Shown here: positions 34,541-46,943 of the stretch, one piece after another
Layout of the letters: each line of letters starts with the position of its first letter
Position numbering within the stretch: the first letter of the stretch is position 1
Assembly (NCBI GenBank): GCA_035772405.1
Contig: JAYKKM010000047.1
Coordinates: 5,791,001-5,855,000 of the forward strand
Reading direction: 5' to 3'
Length of the DNA: 64,000 nt
Source of the DNA: Chrysogorgia sp. JL179-B06
Lineage: Eukaryota; Cnidaria; Anthozoa; Scleralcyonacea; Chrysogorgiidae
Notes under the pieces: model-generated
What the model was told of the DNA's origin: nothing
The model's input: only the letters and a program-made list of their open reading frames with translations
Database searches by the model: none
Position numbers and translations under genes: made by a program

Positions 34541-35522
34541 TAAGACCAAAAGATATTTTAAACTGTTGAAGAACATCTTTACTTCGAACGCGAGATATTT
34601 TATCTTTTCAGCATGATTTAAAATATTGCATGACAAACACAAAGCATGTCTTGTCGTGTTGTTGATGGCATTAGTTCCCAATAGTACTATAGTGTCAGAA
34701 TTATCAGCATTCGAAGATATAATTCATATATGTGACCATACATCGGCGCGCGTATATCCGGCGTAAATTACTAGTTAATTTGTTGAATTAATTGTGCGAG
34801 TTAGAATGCTGCAGAAACAGTCATTTAACAAGAGCTTTTAAATTGGAGTATGTATCTGCGGTATATATTTGCTACCTCTACCGAGCCTCGCTACCTAGCT
34901 CGCTCGCTACCTTTCATTGCCTGTGGACCATGATCATATTTACTACGATAAATCTACAAATCATATTGATTCAATATGCCAACATGTCATATAAGACGAC
35001 AAAATCATCAAGCGTCAAAGATTGGGCAGTGTACTATAGGAGGAAACTATGTTATTATAAACTATTATTTATTTTGTGTAAAAGATTGACAGATGGTGGC
35101 GCGTTTGACTAATTAACATCCGGTGGTCGACTCAAGTCGGCGCACAGATGATACGAAAGGTCTCCACTAAAAATGTTTCCAATATATAAGTTACCACAGC
35201 TTTCAATTACAAATTTTTTTTGCGCTGCCGTAAGTTAGCATATTTTGACAACTTTCCCATTTCTTCGAACCGCAACAGAACTTAAACCATGTGTTAAACG
35301 ACGCCAAACTTCGGAAATAAACGACATATTCCGAAATACGCATTGCGGTTAATATTGCGGTTAGGTAAGGCAAGGTTGAACCGCGGACCGACCAAGGTTC
35401 GACCGCGGATCAATCGAGGATCGCCTTCGGTTGAACCGGAGATGAACCGAGGTTGAACCGCGGATGATCCGCGGATGAACCCCGGTTAACCGCGGTTTCT
35501 GTTAGGTTATTTTTAGGCAGTA

Positions 35523-36040
<518 letters not shown>

Positions 36041-36049
36041 CTGACCTTG

Positions 36050-36350
36050 GCGGATATTTTCTGCAAACCGAAAGACCGACCACTAGACGCGCAAATCAAA
36101 GGCATTGTTTATTAATTTACATGCCAATCCTGTCCATTCACTTATGTTGGAGAAAGTAAAAGATCGTGGAACTCGCGGTGGGCAGAGCATAAACCAGGAG
36201 TAAGACGGAAAAACGAGTCGGCCATAAAAGATTATGCTGAAAGATCCGGCCACGATATATTTTCCACAGACGTTCAGATCTTAGAGAAAAGGGTATCTAA
36301 TTACCAAAAAAGAATTTTCCTCGAGTCGGTACATTCGCAATTAGAATATT
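36050..36350 (+). pseudogene. Penelope-like element GIY-YIG endonuclease fragment
   Basis: The plus frame reads [18 protein letters not shown], an in-frame TAA, then TCQSCPFTYVGESKRSWNSR and AEHKPGVRRKNESAIKDYAE: the C-rich linker and GIY-YIG nuclease (Y..G.T/S....R...H) at the end of Penelope-like retroelements. The RT part is not in the window. It ends in LEKRVSNYQKRIFLESVHSQ, typical of the C-terminal end. Confidence 0.75.
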
Positions 36351-36359
36351 AAAAAATTA

Positions 36360-38005
36360 GAATTAGAATGGCGGCTATGTACAAATAAAAGCCTATTTAC
36401 ATAAAACCTAATAGAACCTAACTATAATTAATTCTGTTTTTGTATCGGTATTCGCATCTTTTGTTCATTCCATGTGGTTTTAGACAAGAGAGTTGTACGC
36501 TCCAGTACGCCTCTCTTGTCAGGTCGTTACTATTCTTATTGCTGGTGTTTTGCATTTGTTCAATCCCAATAAAACAGAAGTCATGTAAATTGCGTGGTTC
36601 CTTATTAAAATGGATAGCTACCTCGCACGTCTTCTTATTGGTTACCATTTATGGTAACGAAATCTGACATGGAAATCAGTGCTAGTAGTCCCAATATACT
36701 GTATTTCGCACTTCTTGCAAGTAACTAAATAAAGTAACCGTTATAAAATGATTTATAATAACTATCAATTTATTTGTGTCTCTGTGCTTTTCATGCATTT
36801 TCATGCACTGCTTCTTTAGTCTACATGTTCTATCCATAGTGGTAGTCACATGTACGCATTGCGTACCTATTTTTATCCATGATAGCAGTCAGCGTAAATT
36901 TGGCGCGATCTTTAGCGTTTTCCTGTCAATACGAAGTGTGCGGGATTGCTTGGGTAACGCTGTTTGTACCGATTAAGCTCTCACTCAGCTCTATTCTTGT
37001 ATTCTTTGATGGATGTCGTGACCGGAACGACTCAAAGTTTCGATTTTGTGAAGTTTCTAGGCTGCAGTTTCCAAAGTCACAGCGTGAGGTAAATTATCTA
37101 GTTGAGTAAATATAACAATCCTAAGAAATACAGTATAACTTATTTTAATCATGATTTATCATTCACACAGAATATTTGACCAATACAACGTTTGACTAGA
37201 CTAGAGTGAGACGAGTTGACAGTAGGCTGTACTAGTATAAACTGAGTCTGTCATTGTATACATATCACATATGTGCAGAAAAATGCGAGAAAAAATGCCA
37301 AAAAAGCTTTTGTGCAAATATTTCAACTGAAATTACAGTAATTTTCTATCAGCATTACCACCATCCTTGTAGTTGTACATGCATAACGCAGACAGTCTGT
37401 ATATTATATTGAATTCATATTTTCCATTAGTTCTGTTAGACTGTCCATGATATTATACTGTGTGTAAGTGCATAAGGGTTAAATAATTGTTGCTTGAGTT
37501 GTCCATACAGATACTGGCATACATGTAGTCACTAGAATTATATTGTCTGGAAACATGGCCAAAGTACATTGTATTTTCTGTCTAATGAAGCAATTAGCAG
37601 GAATAGCAGCATGTGGGTTTAATCACTCAACCGTGCTATATAAATATTAATGATGTAAAATAAATCGCAGCTTATTATTAGCTGCTTTGACGTTCGCCAT
37701 GTTTCCAGACAATATAATTCGAAGTGACTATGAGTTGTCCAAATAACCTTTTATGTTGCTTCAGGGCTTTAGTAACTTGTGAAAATGTGTGGGGAGGGCA
37801 ATCAGTAGAATGTCATTTGATTAGGCTGTTTTAACACTTCATTATATTGTTGATTTAATTTTGGCAAAAAATGGTGGGCAGCAGGCCTGTCCCTCTCATT
37901 TACAGAGCAACACGGAATGGGAACTACCTTTTTAATGCTTTTTAATGCTAACTGGTGATGAAAGTGTCCCTGTTTATTTGCAATATTTGACCAGCATTGA
38001 ATTGT
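36360..38005. other. Gene-free stretch
   Basis: I see no domain, spliced gene or RNA gene. One inverted-repeat element (37526-37730) is listed separately. The remainder may be decayed Penelope-like 3' sequence and unique DNA. Confidence 0.4.
37526..37730. mobile_element. Inverted-repeat MITE, about 205 bp
   Basis: Arms TAGTCACTAGAATTATATTG (left) and inverse CAATATAATTCGAAGTGACTA (right), continuing inward to TCTGGAAACATGGC / GCCATGTTTCCAGA; ~34 bp with one small indel. Confidence 0.75.
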
Positions 38006-38075
38006 TTAAAGGTGCGGTACACTCCGTTTAGTGCATGTGCGGAAATTCCAATGGGACCCGGCCTCTGGAATGCAA

Positions 38076-39838
38076 ATGGCGGACGAGTCACTGAGTGAGC
38101 GAGCGAGCTCTTGCTCTTCTCTCCCAAGTGAAGAAGCTCGTGTGGTAAGCGTAGAAGATAAAAATGCGAAGAAAAACGTAATTACGCCAACAGAGATGCG
38201 ACGAAAATATATTTGCTCGAGCAGTACCCGAGATGGCGATCATTGAAGGAAGAAATTGCACATTTGAAGACGGACAGAGAACTCGCAACATTTTTGTTGG
38301 ATTTTTATTTGTCTTCCAAAGAGCGCAATCTCAGGTAAGAAAGTTAGTGTTAGATTTCAATATATTTGGAAAGCGTAAACTTATTTTCTAGATGTATATG
38401 GGAATAACCTTTCCCATCAATGTGTCCATTCATATTTTAATAGTGAAGACAGGGTTTATGTATTAACATTTTCGGGATTCTGAAAATGTTCTAAAGGGTA
38501 TAGTCTGAGATGAGGCTATGGAGTATATTTTGGAGATTTATTAGGCTACCTTGAGTAAGAGGCTTGAGTCTTTGGATTTGTTCCTGCATTCATTAGACCA
38601 GTACTTTCTCGTTTTAGCTTTTATTTACACTATATGCCATATGGTATCAATCTAAGGCAGTCCCATGTAAACAACAACTAGGAATAACAACACATCCATC
38701 ATGATATCTGGCCAGCCTCGCGTAGTTAGCCTCGTGAGATAAAGTATAATACCCCTTCTATTTAAAATATACATACTTATTGTCAACAGTGCACATACAG
38801 AGGATACATATTAGTTAATGGTCCATTTCTATACCTGTAGATAAACTGGCACTCCCATGAGGAAGAAACTTTTACAGCTTCTGAATCTGATGAGGATCTT
38901 GATGATCCAACAACAGATATTCCGGCCCCAATTTCTGAAATACCTGAGTAAGTTACAGGGTAAACTATAACTTGTTTTAATTTACTCCATTTTATGTATG
39001 GTCCATTGATCTATATTAGTAATTGATTGATTGTTATCAACAATCGATTATTAATAAGCATGAATCAACTCAAGTCACATCCTTGCCTTCGACATAATTA
39101 TATGGTAAACATGTCACCATGACAATGTCATCTCTTCACAAGTTTCTAATTCTGGAACGAAAATCATGCTGGTATTACGCTGTTGTTGTCGATGATTAGA
39201 TTGTTGTTGATGGCAATCGATTGCCGAAAAAATTGATTAACTGACAAATTGGGCACAGCTCTAATTTATGTTGGTAAGGAATTATGACAAGATACTGGTA
39301 CTTAAAAACATTCTTACAGTATCACAAAGAAAAATAATTTAAAAAATACAAATATTAATAAAAAATATTATATTAATATTCATAATATAATTTTTAAAAA
39401 TACTTTTTCTTCCAGATTTCCTGGATACAAAATGAGAACACAACTGGCAGCAATTGATTTCAACAGCCACAGAGAAAGGCAAATTGCAAAAACTATAGAT
39501 GGCAAACAAAAGTACTGTAATTAAATTTTAACAGTTTTACATGTACTTCTTCAGGTTTATACAGTACGTATGTGACAAAACGATAATAGAACGTTATTAA
39601 TTTCACCTAACCTTTCTGTAGGCGTAGGGCGCAGTATAGCAAAAGAACTAAAAGGTGGAGGGTAGTGCCTGTACTGGATAAGAAAGAGTGTGTCTATATA
39701 CCTGATTTACTGGTCCAAATATTTGTGAAGAGAAGGAGTGTATCAGGCAGAGTTAACCAAAAGCTGACAATGGCACCTGATGATCCACGCATGATTTCAC
39801 CCAATATTGCTATAACCCCCCATTCACCGTTTTACTGA
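38076..39838 (+). pseudogene. Kolobok-like transposase, core deleted
   Basis: Exons 38076-38334, 38841-38947, 39416-39511 and 39622-39838 correspond to the first, acidic, and last two exons of the copy at 345-4849 (e.g. GYKMRTQLAAIDFN vs GYRLRNQLAALDFN; DDPRMISPNIA vs EDPRRIAPNIS). Exon 1 is frameshifted near 38205. Everything between the acidic exon and the FPGYK exon, including all candidate catalytic residues, is missing, leaving only ~470 bp. This copy could only move with help. Confidence 0.75.
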
Positions 39839-40247
39839 GTGAGTCATGGAGACTTACTGTGCATTATGTGGTAGATAAATATAGATAAATAACTATTATT
39901 ATATACATGCCACATTCATTCATGCCGTTTAAAACATTAAGGGGAAAAGGCGTATTTAGCATTTCATACCGGCTAATAACTTAATACTCCCTTAATGGGT
40001 TAACTTCCAGGTTGGTTAGTCACTTAACTATGAAGTACATACATTATCACATTTTGCAATAAAAAATACTGAATAGATAGATAGATGACTTTATTTATAC
40101 CGGTTGACCCAATCAGTAACTTAGCTCATATTCATAGAAAATACAAATAAGTTACACTATGGCCATTAAGAGGCAAGCTAAAAAATTATGGCATTATCCA
40201 CAATAAAATGCTGAAATACCCCTTGTCCCTTAATGGGTTATTACTGT
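39839..40247. other. Spacer between convergent genes
   Basis: No coding content. It has GATAGATAGATAG repeats (~40075-40086) and a diverged inverted fragment. Confidence 0.4.
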
Positions 40248-40771
40248 TCATAGTCTAGCAGGTATAAATCCAGTGTAAATCCCATTTGGAGATGGGTAAT
40301 GTGATCTTATCATAAGAACACAACAGCTTGGCACAACCCTCGGATTGCCTTGGCCCAATCTCCCATGCTGCCAAAGTACATACTGACGGTAAGCTGCATG
40401 TCTGAAATTTTCATTGTTTCGTGGGTGGGCAATCGCCAGAACATCTTCCCGGTACCTCATTGCAATGTCCCGTACATTGCCATCAAGGACAAGTTGCTGG
40501 AAGAGTGGAGTTGCTGTAATGCAGGTCATCTTTGTGTTGCAAGAGCACTTTTGTTTTCCAACTGGGTTGCCATACCCCTATACATAGCCCACACATGCAT
40601 CAGTCAGGGCTGTCATCTGCTGTAGTAATAATTCTGGCTGGGCTATAGCACCTTGGTTCTGAACAGCCATCTCTCCATTGACAAGGTCAGCAAATACTGC
40701 TGGCTGGCGGTGCAACAACTCTAAAGCAAGTCGTTGGAGGACATCAAGGTTGAGATTTTCACAACCAAATT
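40248..40771 (-). pseudogene. P2X7 C-terminal-like gene, last exon, broken
   Basis: The same exon as 4883-5392: LALELLHRQPAVFADLVNGE, then PLFQQLVLDGNVRDIA, AYRQYVLWQHGRLGQGN and PSCCVLMIRSHYPSPNG. The Cys-rich GWCKCGHC block is replaced and interrupted by an in-frame TAG (40578-40580). The acceptor CAG is at 40772-40774. Upstream exons were not found. Confidence 0.75.
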
Positions 40772-41188
40772 CTGTAAATTGATAAGTAAAAATAATTGTA
40801 ACATTTGGATTCTATAACAATAGTAATATCATGGCTACCTCGAAATCCTTTGTTTCACGAGGGCGATTAATCTCTAAATAACCTGATCAACCACCTGCAT
40901 AAAACATTAGGTACGATTAGTAACTGTAAAATGTTTATGTAAAAGACCTGTTTTATTTTACTCAAATTTCACTGCCAAACATGCTACTCATCCAGCTTAT
41001 ATTATATTATGCAAAACTACTCTAAAACATTTCAATAGAATAACTAACAAAGACATGAAGTGAACCATTATCGAATTCCCAACAACCATTAATAGCAACT
41101 CACAAAGTTTTATTGCATTTGAACTTGTTGAATCGACTAAAAGCGTTCCTATTTCCTATTGTTTTTGTAGCCATAATATTACAAAGTG

Positions 41189-41310
41189 ATAGCATGGCAT
41201 TACGATTTATTAGTGATTAAATGTCCCTCAAGCCTCGGGAGGTTTAGTAAAAGTCCCGAGGGCAAACTAAACCTCCCTCGGCTTTCGGGTACATTTAATC
41301 ACTAATCAAC
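41189..41310. mobile_element. Fold-back element related to 27146-27300
   Basis: GATAGCATGGC, then arms TTAGTGATTAAATGTCCC / GGGTACATTTAATCACTAA and inner GGTTTAGT / ACTAAACC. It shares ATTAGTGATTAAATG and AGCATGGC with the intronic copy. Confidence 0.7.
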
Positions 41311-41339
41311 CTCAAAGCGCGGCCTCCTAACCACAATAT

Positions 41340-43347
41340 TAGTCGACGAACAGTGTCCAAACGTGACACTCGGCCAAGCCGGAAGGCTGAACTTAGAAGG
41401 TACCTAAACTCCATCGGTTGGTCGCTTCTGGACGACATCGAAGGTTGTGAAAACAAATTACAGCTTCTTATTGATTTTATCAAGAATGGTGTTGACACCA
41501 TTATGCTATTAAAGCAAGTGAAGCTGCATGTGAACGATCCTCCATGGATACAGCGGATTTTAAGAAGCTGTTAAAGTCGCGTCAGCAAGCTTTTTCTAAT
41601 GGTGATAGGGAGAGTTATCGAATCGTGAAAGGAAAACCCTGCATGGCAGATATTTTTCATCAAAGGTTCAGCATCTTAAGGAAACAAAACCCAACCAATG
41701 GTGGAGTGCAGTTAAGCGCATTGCCGGTATGGTACCAGCTTGTGGCTCTGAGGCGCTACAATCTCAATTACATATCGATGGTATCGACTCACTCTCGCCT
41801 CAAGATATTGCCAACTTGATAAATGATGCCTTCCTCGAGCCAATGCAATCCTACCAAAGGCTTGACTCTCTTCCCTCCATCCAAAAGAACTCTGCGGTAC
41901 TCCAAATTCCTGTCGATGCTGTTCTTACTGTCCTACGTAAACTTCCCCATAAAGCACCTGGGCCAGATGGCGTCCCCAACTGGATTCTCAAAGAATACGC
42001 TGAAATCCTCGCCAATCCTATCTGCTGCGTTATAAATAGTTCTTTCGCTGAACAGTGTCTCCCTAAACCTTGGAAACTGGCGGACGTCATCCCTGTACCA
42101 AAGCAAAGTCCTATCGTGAATGTCAACAACCATCTTCGACCTATTTCCCTGACCCCAGCGTTATCTAAAGTAGCTGAATATTTTGTTGTGAAATCCTATG
42201 TTGCGCCTGCAATTATTGACATGATTGATCCTGACCAATTTGGGGCTATTCTGAAGTCCTCCACCGCGCAAGCCCTCATTTCTATGATACATCATTGGGC
42301 TCAAGCCACAGATGCTACTGGTGCTGCGGTGAGAGTTGTCCTATTCGACTACAAAAAGGCATTTTACCTTATCGACCATCATACTTTAGTACGTAAGCTC
42401 CTTAGCTTGCCCATTCCTCGGAGCATCATACGCTGGATAGCCGATTTTCTAATGAACAGAAAACAACGTGTCAAACTTTCACATGACTGTTTTTCAGAGT
42501 GGGGCGACGTACCTTCGGGTGTTCCGCAGGGTACTAAACTTGGTCCGTGGCTGTTCCTGCTAATGATTAATGATCTGAGAGTTCAAGATGTCCGCACTTG
42601 GAAGTTCGTAGATGACACAACATTAGCAGAAGTTGTCCAAAGAGGGGCCAATAGCCAGGTCCAACAAGCCGTTAGATCAGTTGAAAATTGGTCCACCGAA
42701 AACAAACTTCAGCTCAACGCCAAGAAACGTAAATAACTTATTATTGATTTTAAAAAACATAAACATGTTTTTGAGCCAGTAATAGTAAATGGTAAAGCGC
42801 TTCCTGTTGTTGACCACGAAAAGATCTTAGGTTTGCATATTTCGTCTGATCTTCAATGGAACACTCACATTAGTGAGATAATTAAGAAAGCAAATAAGCG
42901 CATGCACTTTTTAGTAACACTTAAACGTTCTTGTGTACCAAAAGATATTCGAAATTTTTACTGCATTTGCATCAGACCACTGTTAGAATACTGCTCACAA
43001 GTTTTCCACCATTCCCTTCCTGAATACCTAAACGACGATTTAGAACGAGTGCAAAAGAGAGCTTTAGCAATCATATCGCCTTGTGAGCCATATAATTACA
43101 ACTTGCAGGTTTTTAACTTAACTTCGTTACAAGAAAGACGCCTGCAATTATGCCACAGTATGTTTTCAGCCATTATGAGTTCTGAGTCGCACAAATTGCA
43201 CAACCTCCTCCTCCCAAGCACAAATCAAAGTAAAAATTAGCACGTACTGTACCAATCGCTTTAAGAGAACATTTATTCCGACAATGTGTAACTTTTAGCC
43301 TTTTATCTTGATCTTCTTTTATCCTTTTGTAAATTTTTAGATACATT

Positions 43348-43392
<45 letters not shown>

Positions 43393-43505
43393 TTAGTTAT
43401 TATTAGTTAATCTATCAAACTTGTAAATTACGCAATTCAGCTTTAGGGCTGCAAAGTAATTTTTATTAAACATCTATCTATACATCTATCTATATATCTA
43501 TCTAT
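41340..43505 (+). mobile_element. 5'-truncated non-LTR retrotransposon (CR1/L2-like)
   Basis: A single pol fragment with RT, followed by a 3' UTR and a tail of CTATCTATA repeats at 43470-43505, a common 3' end for CR1/L2-type LINEs. The 5' end abuts the fold-back element near 41335. No polyA; no clear target duplication. Confidence 0.8.
41353..43240 (+). pseudogene. LINE reverse transcriptase
   Basis: The frame is pieced from three segments: a linker (to ~41570), a frameshifted part (~41544-41650), and the main RT frame from ~41650. Motifs: KAPGPDGVPNWILKE, VIPVPKQSP, LRPISLTPALSKVAE, VLFDYKKAFYLIDHH, GVPQGTKLGPWLFLLMIND and the catalytic FVDDTTLAE. An in-frame TAA (42734-42736) interrupts the domain after the palm; the same frame continues through KILGLHISSDLQWNTHI and RPLLEYCSQVFHHSLP to 43240. 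The endonuclease is absent. Confidence 0.88.
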
Positions 43506-43510
43506 ATTCA

Positions 43511-43695
43511 TGTGACAGGATGCCTGTCTATGGGGCTAATTAAGGGCTATTACTGTGACGATATTAGCTAGCATGAATGGGATTGGCAAACTATTAAGCC
43601 CCGGATGTTGGTTCGTAAATAGACATGTTACTTTATGTTCTGAATAAAGATCAAGAGAAAACACTTGTCTGTATATGTTTAGTGAGAACGAAACA
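43511..43695 (+). repeat. Gypsy-type 5' LTR
   Basis: Starts TGTGACAGGATGCCTG and ends GAACGAAACA (TG...CA), followed directly by TGGTGTCAGAAGTGGG, which looks like a tRNA primer-binding site. AATAAAG near 43645 may be the poly(A) signal. No second LTR seen, so the borders rest on these signals only. Confidence 0.55.
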
Positions 43696-43809
43696 TGGTG
43701 TCAGAAGTGGGTCAACAGTAGTTCTAAAGGTAAGCAATCTAGAACTCTGTTGAATAAGTTCTCTACGGCAGTTTTCTTCGACGAAAACTGTTTTGAAGTG
43801 GTGAACATT

Positions 43810-44417
43810 ATGTCCGAGCCTGTGTTAGCTCACATTCACGTACCAGTAAACATTCCTCTGCCTCAAAGACTTTGCTTGAACGGCAACATAGCTACAAACT
43901 GGAAATGTTTTGAGAGAGAATGGCTAAATTATGAAATTGCCGCAAGATTTAAAGACCCCGAAAAGCCCGACGAAAACAAGCCATTGCGAACTGCAACGTT
44001 GCTCGCATGTATTGGATCTGATGCCTTAGATGTCTACGATACTCTAGACTTTGAGAACGATGCCGAGCGAAAAGACATTGATATTGTCCTAGGAAAACTA
44101 CGAAAATACTGCATTGGGGAGACCAACGAAACTTACGAAAGGTTTGTTTTTAACAAGAGAGACCAGCTACAAGATGAGACTGTCGATGAGTACGTAATGT
44201 GCCTCAAGAAGGTAGCCAAAAATGTAACTTTGGAGCTTTAGAAGAAAGCTTGATCAAAGATAGAATTGTGGTCGGAATACGCGACGAAGCAACGCAAAAA
44301 CGGCTACTACAGCAGCAAGGGCTGACTATGAAAACGTGTGTTGATACATGTAGAGTATGGAAGAAAGGTCTTGGTGGAATCGGACCACAAACCGTTGGAG
44401 TCAATCTTCAAGAATAG
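43810..44417 (+). pseudogene. Gypsy Gag
   Basis: ATG at 43810 gives MSEPVLAHIHVPVNIPLPQR and then a capsid-like helical region (ERFVFNKRDQLQDETVDEYV), typical of metazoan Gypsy Gag. A frameshift near 44230 moves the frame to LIKDRIVVGIRDEATQKRLL and on to 44417. Nucleocapsid zinc knuckles are missing because the element is deleted after this point. Confidence 0.75.
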
Positions 44418-44860
44418 CCTGCTAAGCGCACCGAAAAGGCTACAGTGAATGCTACTCCGACTACAACGGTTCGAGTTTGAAGTTGTTTACAAGCAAGGAA
44501 CGCATGGCAGATACACTGAGCAGAGAATATCTACCCTACGGCGAAGAAGAACCAATGGAAGGCGGAGACATCATGGTAATCGACTCCAGATCAACGACAG
44601 AGAAGGACGTTGAACAGATCAACATGCTACAACATGTTGTAGTAAATGAAGAAATGCAGATGCGCCTACAACGAAGCACTCAAGAAGACGAAGTCATGCG
44701 CGCTCTGGCAGAGGTTATCAAGTCAGGATGACCTGATAAGAAAGAAGATCTAAAACAACAACTGCTTGACTACTTTCCATTTAGAGAAGAACTCTCACTG
44801 CAAGATGGCGCGATTCTGAAAGGTGAACGAATTGTGATCCCTCGCAACATGAGAAACGAG
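44418..44860 (+). pseudogene. Gypsy RNase H end and integrase linker, deletion-joined
   Basis: RLQRFEFEVVYKQG and then MADTLSREYLPYGEE are the end of Gypsy RNase H and the start of the linker to integrase, immediately downstream of Gag. Protease, RT and most RNase H are therefore deleted. It ends near 44860; no integrase core or 3' LTR follows. Confidence 0.75.
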
Positions 44861-44879
44861 TAGTAATAATATATATATT

Positions 44880-45300
44880 ATTATTATCAATGTGTTAGGG
44901 ACTGGACCGAGCTCTAAGCCAATCAGAATCAAGAATGATTTGAATTGACCAATCAGAGGACAGTCCAGTCCCATATTTCCAGGAGGGTGTCGTATTTTTA
45001 AGGTGTGGTCACCCTGTAAAGAACGACCAGTCATCAAATCAGGAGGGATATGCACCTGGTCGTATACAAGAGGTTTTTTTTAATATTATTTATCTCATGA
45101 AAGCTGGTGTTGTTGTACGACCAGTTTTTTGATTGTCCTTGAGTTTTACGACCAGAGAGAGGAAGGTCAATCAAGGTGATCGTATTAATTTCATGAGATA
45201 GATATCAAAAAGTCAAAAAAAAATTAAGTATAAATGACCATCATACCTCACCCGATGTGATTTATACTTACACGTGCCATCCAAAAAACGTCCATATTAT
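44880..45300. other. Junction between Gypsy remains and the viral element
   Basis: Contains GGGACTGGAC / GTCCAGTCCC inverted repeats (44896-44974), then CTGGTCGTA / TACGACCAG inverted copies (45056-45155) and ATCTCATGAAA / TTTCATGAGAT (45091-45201). These could lie at the left terminus of the viral element, but the right terminus is outside the window, so the TIR cannot be checked. No genes seen up to ~45600. Confidence 0.4.
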
Positions 45301-45605
45301 TTTTATTGGAAGAGTTGTATGATGTTGAAATAAAAATAATCAAAAAAATTTGATTATAGAATTAATCATAGAAATTTCCGCCATGGAGCTCTTACCTCGA
45401 CGCCATCTTATGGCCGAATGACTGATATTCCTTAGTTACGGTATTTTTAAAAAAAATGATAAAAATTTTCAGAGGCAATATCTCAAAAAATTATTTGGTG
45501 TTTTTCAATAGATGAAATATATTTTTAAAAAAATAGATGAAATGTACTTTAACACACAATAAAATAACTTTTTTTGAAAAACAAAATTCTATTTTTATTT
45601 TTTTA

Positions 45606-46130
45606 TTAATCTAAATACATTTCTTTATTAATAGAACTAAGTATGGAATCATCAGTTAGCATTATTGTTGTTATATATTTTTGCGGACAAATATTTTCCC
45701 CATCTACCACTTCTAAATATAATTTATACCTGGATAGCGTACTAAGGGGAAAGTATTTACAGTTTTGTAAAATATATTTTTGATTTGGATAATTGCACTG
45801 AAGAGTCTCAAGTTCATAGCGGGTATATTTTTGTTTTATAGTAAATACTTCTTCCTCCTTTACTTATTCATCATCTTCATCACTACTCAAATTTGTCTTC
45901 AAACTATTTTCACTATCAGAATCACCATTATCCTGAATGGGTTTGAAGGGTTTGAAGTCATCGAAATTAAACTCTTTGGACGTATACGTATCCGTATCCC
46001 GTACACGTATCCCGTACGCATATCCTTCTCCTTTATCGTTGTAGTCCCATATGAGAGGGGAACCATATGGGGTTATGGGGCGGGGTTCTCCATAGGAAGC
46101 TTCGTTCGTTATTTCTTCTTTCGTAGCCAT
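45606..46130 (-). pseudogene. Viral accessory protein, minus-strand family member 1
   Basis: ATG at 46130 opens a frame with an in-frame TAA at 45864-45866; the same frame continues to 45606. The first part is acidic (FNFDDFKPFKPIQDNGDSDS); the second reads YPNQKYILQNCKYFPLS and YKLYLEVVDGEN. The pattern DDFxP(F/Y)K ... Y(I/V)(L/V)xxC(K/Q) ... LxLEV is shared with 46944-47299 and 48657-49076, so these are paralogs. TATATAA lies ~60 bp upstream. Function unknown. Confidence 0.6.
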
Positions 46131-46312
46131 TTTTTTTTGTTTTTCCTTAAACTAAGTTTGTAGATATGTTGGGTTGTTACAACGTTTTATATAAGTACGT
46201 GTTTAAAATGAAAAAAAAATAGTTTCAGCTTATTTATATGAAAGTTTTTTGAGAAAAATTTTTTTCATTTGTAAAAAACCTAGGGTATAAAAAAACTGAT
46301 ATCATAGAAATC

Positions 46313-46639
46313 ATGATCAAAATCATGGCAGAATCAGATGTTGAAGTAATAAATCTTTTACATCTTAAAATGTATAAGGATGCTGATTTATTTCGTGATT
46401 GCAAGGATTCTAAGTTTTATGCTGTGGTTTATATGAAAGAGGATTTTATTCATTTTGGTAAAGATCGTCGAGCGTTAGTAGTAAAAGATCTCAATCCAAA
46501 ATCATATATCAATACGGAACTGGGAATATCTTCAAATTATTTGCTCGCAATAGTTGATCGAAGCACCGCAATCAATTTGCAAGAACAAGTATATTTTGAT
46601 TCAACTTTTACATTACGAAATATCTCCACGAACGTTTGA
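46313..46639 (+). CDS. Viral accessory protein, plus-strand family member
   Basis: 108 codons, or 104 from the second in-frame ATG at 46325. Contains DLFRDCKDSKFYAVVYMKED, resembling GKCRDSRFRLVNYHLRENF in the frame at 50173-50436; I infer a shared fold. No catalytic motif. GGGTATAAAA lies ~28 bp before the start. The next gene starts 15 bp downstream. Function unknown. Confidence 0.55.
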   Translation: MIKIMAESDVEVINLLHLKMYKDADLFRDCKDSKFYAVVYMKEDFIHFGKDRRALVVKDLNPKSYINTELGISSNYLLAIVDRSTAINLQEQVYFDSTFTLRNISTNV

Positions 46640-46653
46640 AAAAAAACAACAAG

Positions 46654-46914
46654 ATGATCGAAGGGTTTTGTTCACACTGCGATATAGAAGTTGATTTCTT
46701 ATTTGAATTTGAAATGCATTTTACATGTAGAACATGTCATGTTGATGAACATTACTGTAGAATTTGTAAAAGAAAATACACTAGAACAATTTTTAGTAAA
46801 TTGATAAATAAATGTTATTGTGACGATAGATTGGCAAGATGGAGACAAAGATATATATATGATGAAGATAACAAGAAAAATGCAAAAATACAAAAGTGTG
46901 ATTGTTGTAAATAA
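46654..46914 (+). CDS. Small zinc-binding-type viral protein, copy A
   Basis: 86 aa from the ATG at 46654. Eleven Cys in a RING/treble-clef-like spacing: FCSHC, FTCRTC, EHYCRICKRKY, KCYCDDRLARW, and a final CDCC. The protein at complement(47768-47971) aligns along its length (FCSFC.., YRCKEC, HHYCYSCKQNY, LCECDDRIQRW), an inverted duplicate. Metal binding is inferred from Cys pairs. Function unknown; small zinc proteins in DNA viruses are often regulators. Confidence 0.65.
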   Translation: MIEGFCSHCDIEVDFLFEFEMHFTCRTCHVDEHYCRICKRKYTRTIFSKLINKCYCDDRLARWRQRYIYDEDNKKNAKIQKCDCCK

Positions 46915-46943
46915 ACGTTTTAATACACAATAAAAACTTTTTT

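Larger units (their letters stand above)
33658..35525. mobile_element. Second Tc1/mariner-like element, no transposase left
   Basis: Ends CAATACTACCTAGAATTAACC and the inverse of CAGTACTGCCTAAAAATAACC, flanked by TA, clearly related to the termini at 22279/24397. Subterminal GCGGTTCGGTT and CCGCGGTTGAACC repeats replace the minisatellites of the first copy. The body holds Penelope-like fragments and AAATTTAAA repeats and no transposase. Confidence 0.7.
38010..40800. mobile_element. Deleted second copy of the Kolobok-like/P2X7 element
   Basis: The left end TTAA-AGGTGCGGTACACTCCGTT parallels the first element's TTAA-AGGGG...AACAGTCCGTT. Both convergent genes are present in the same order and orientation, but the transposase core exons are gone and both genes carry breaks. 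The right TIR was not found before the fold-back element at 41189. Confidence 0.7.

Noticed and set aside
41295..41501. Minus-strand frame at 41295-41501
   Set aside because: Antisense of the LINE linker region.
45864..46163. Plus-strand Phe/Ile-rich frame (45780-46163) as membrane protein
   Set aside because: Antisense of the acidic minus-strand accessory gene, which has paralogs.
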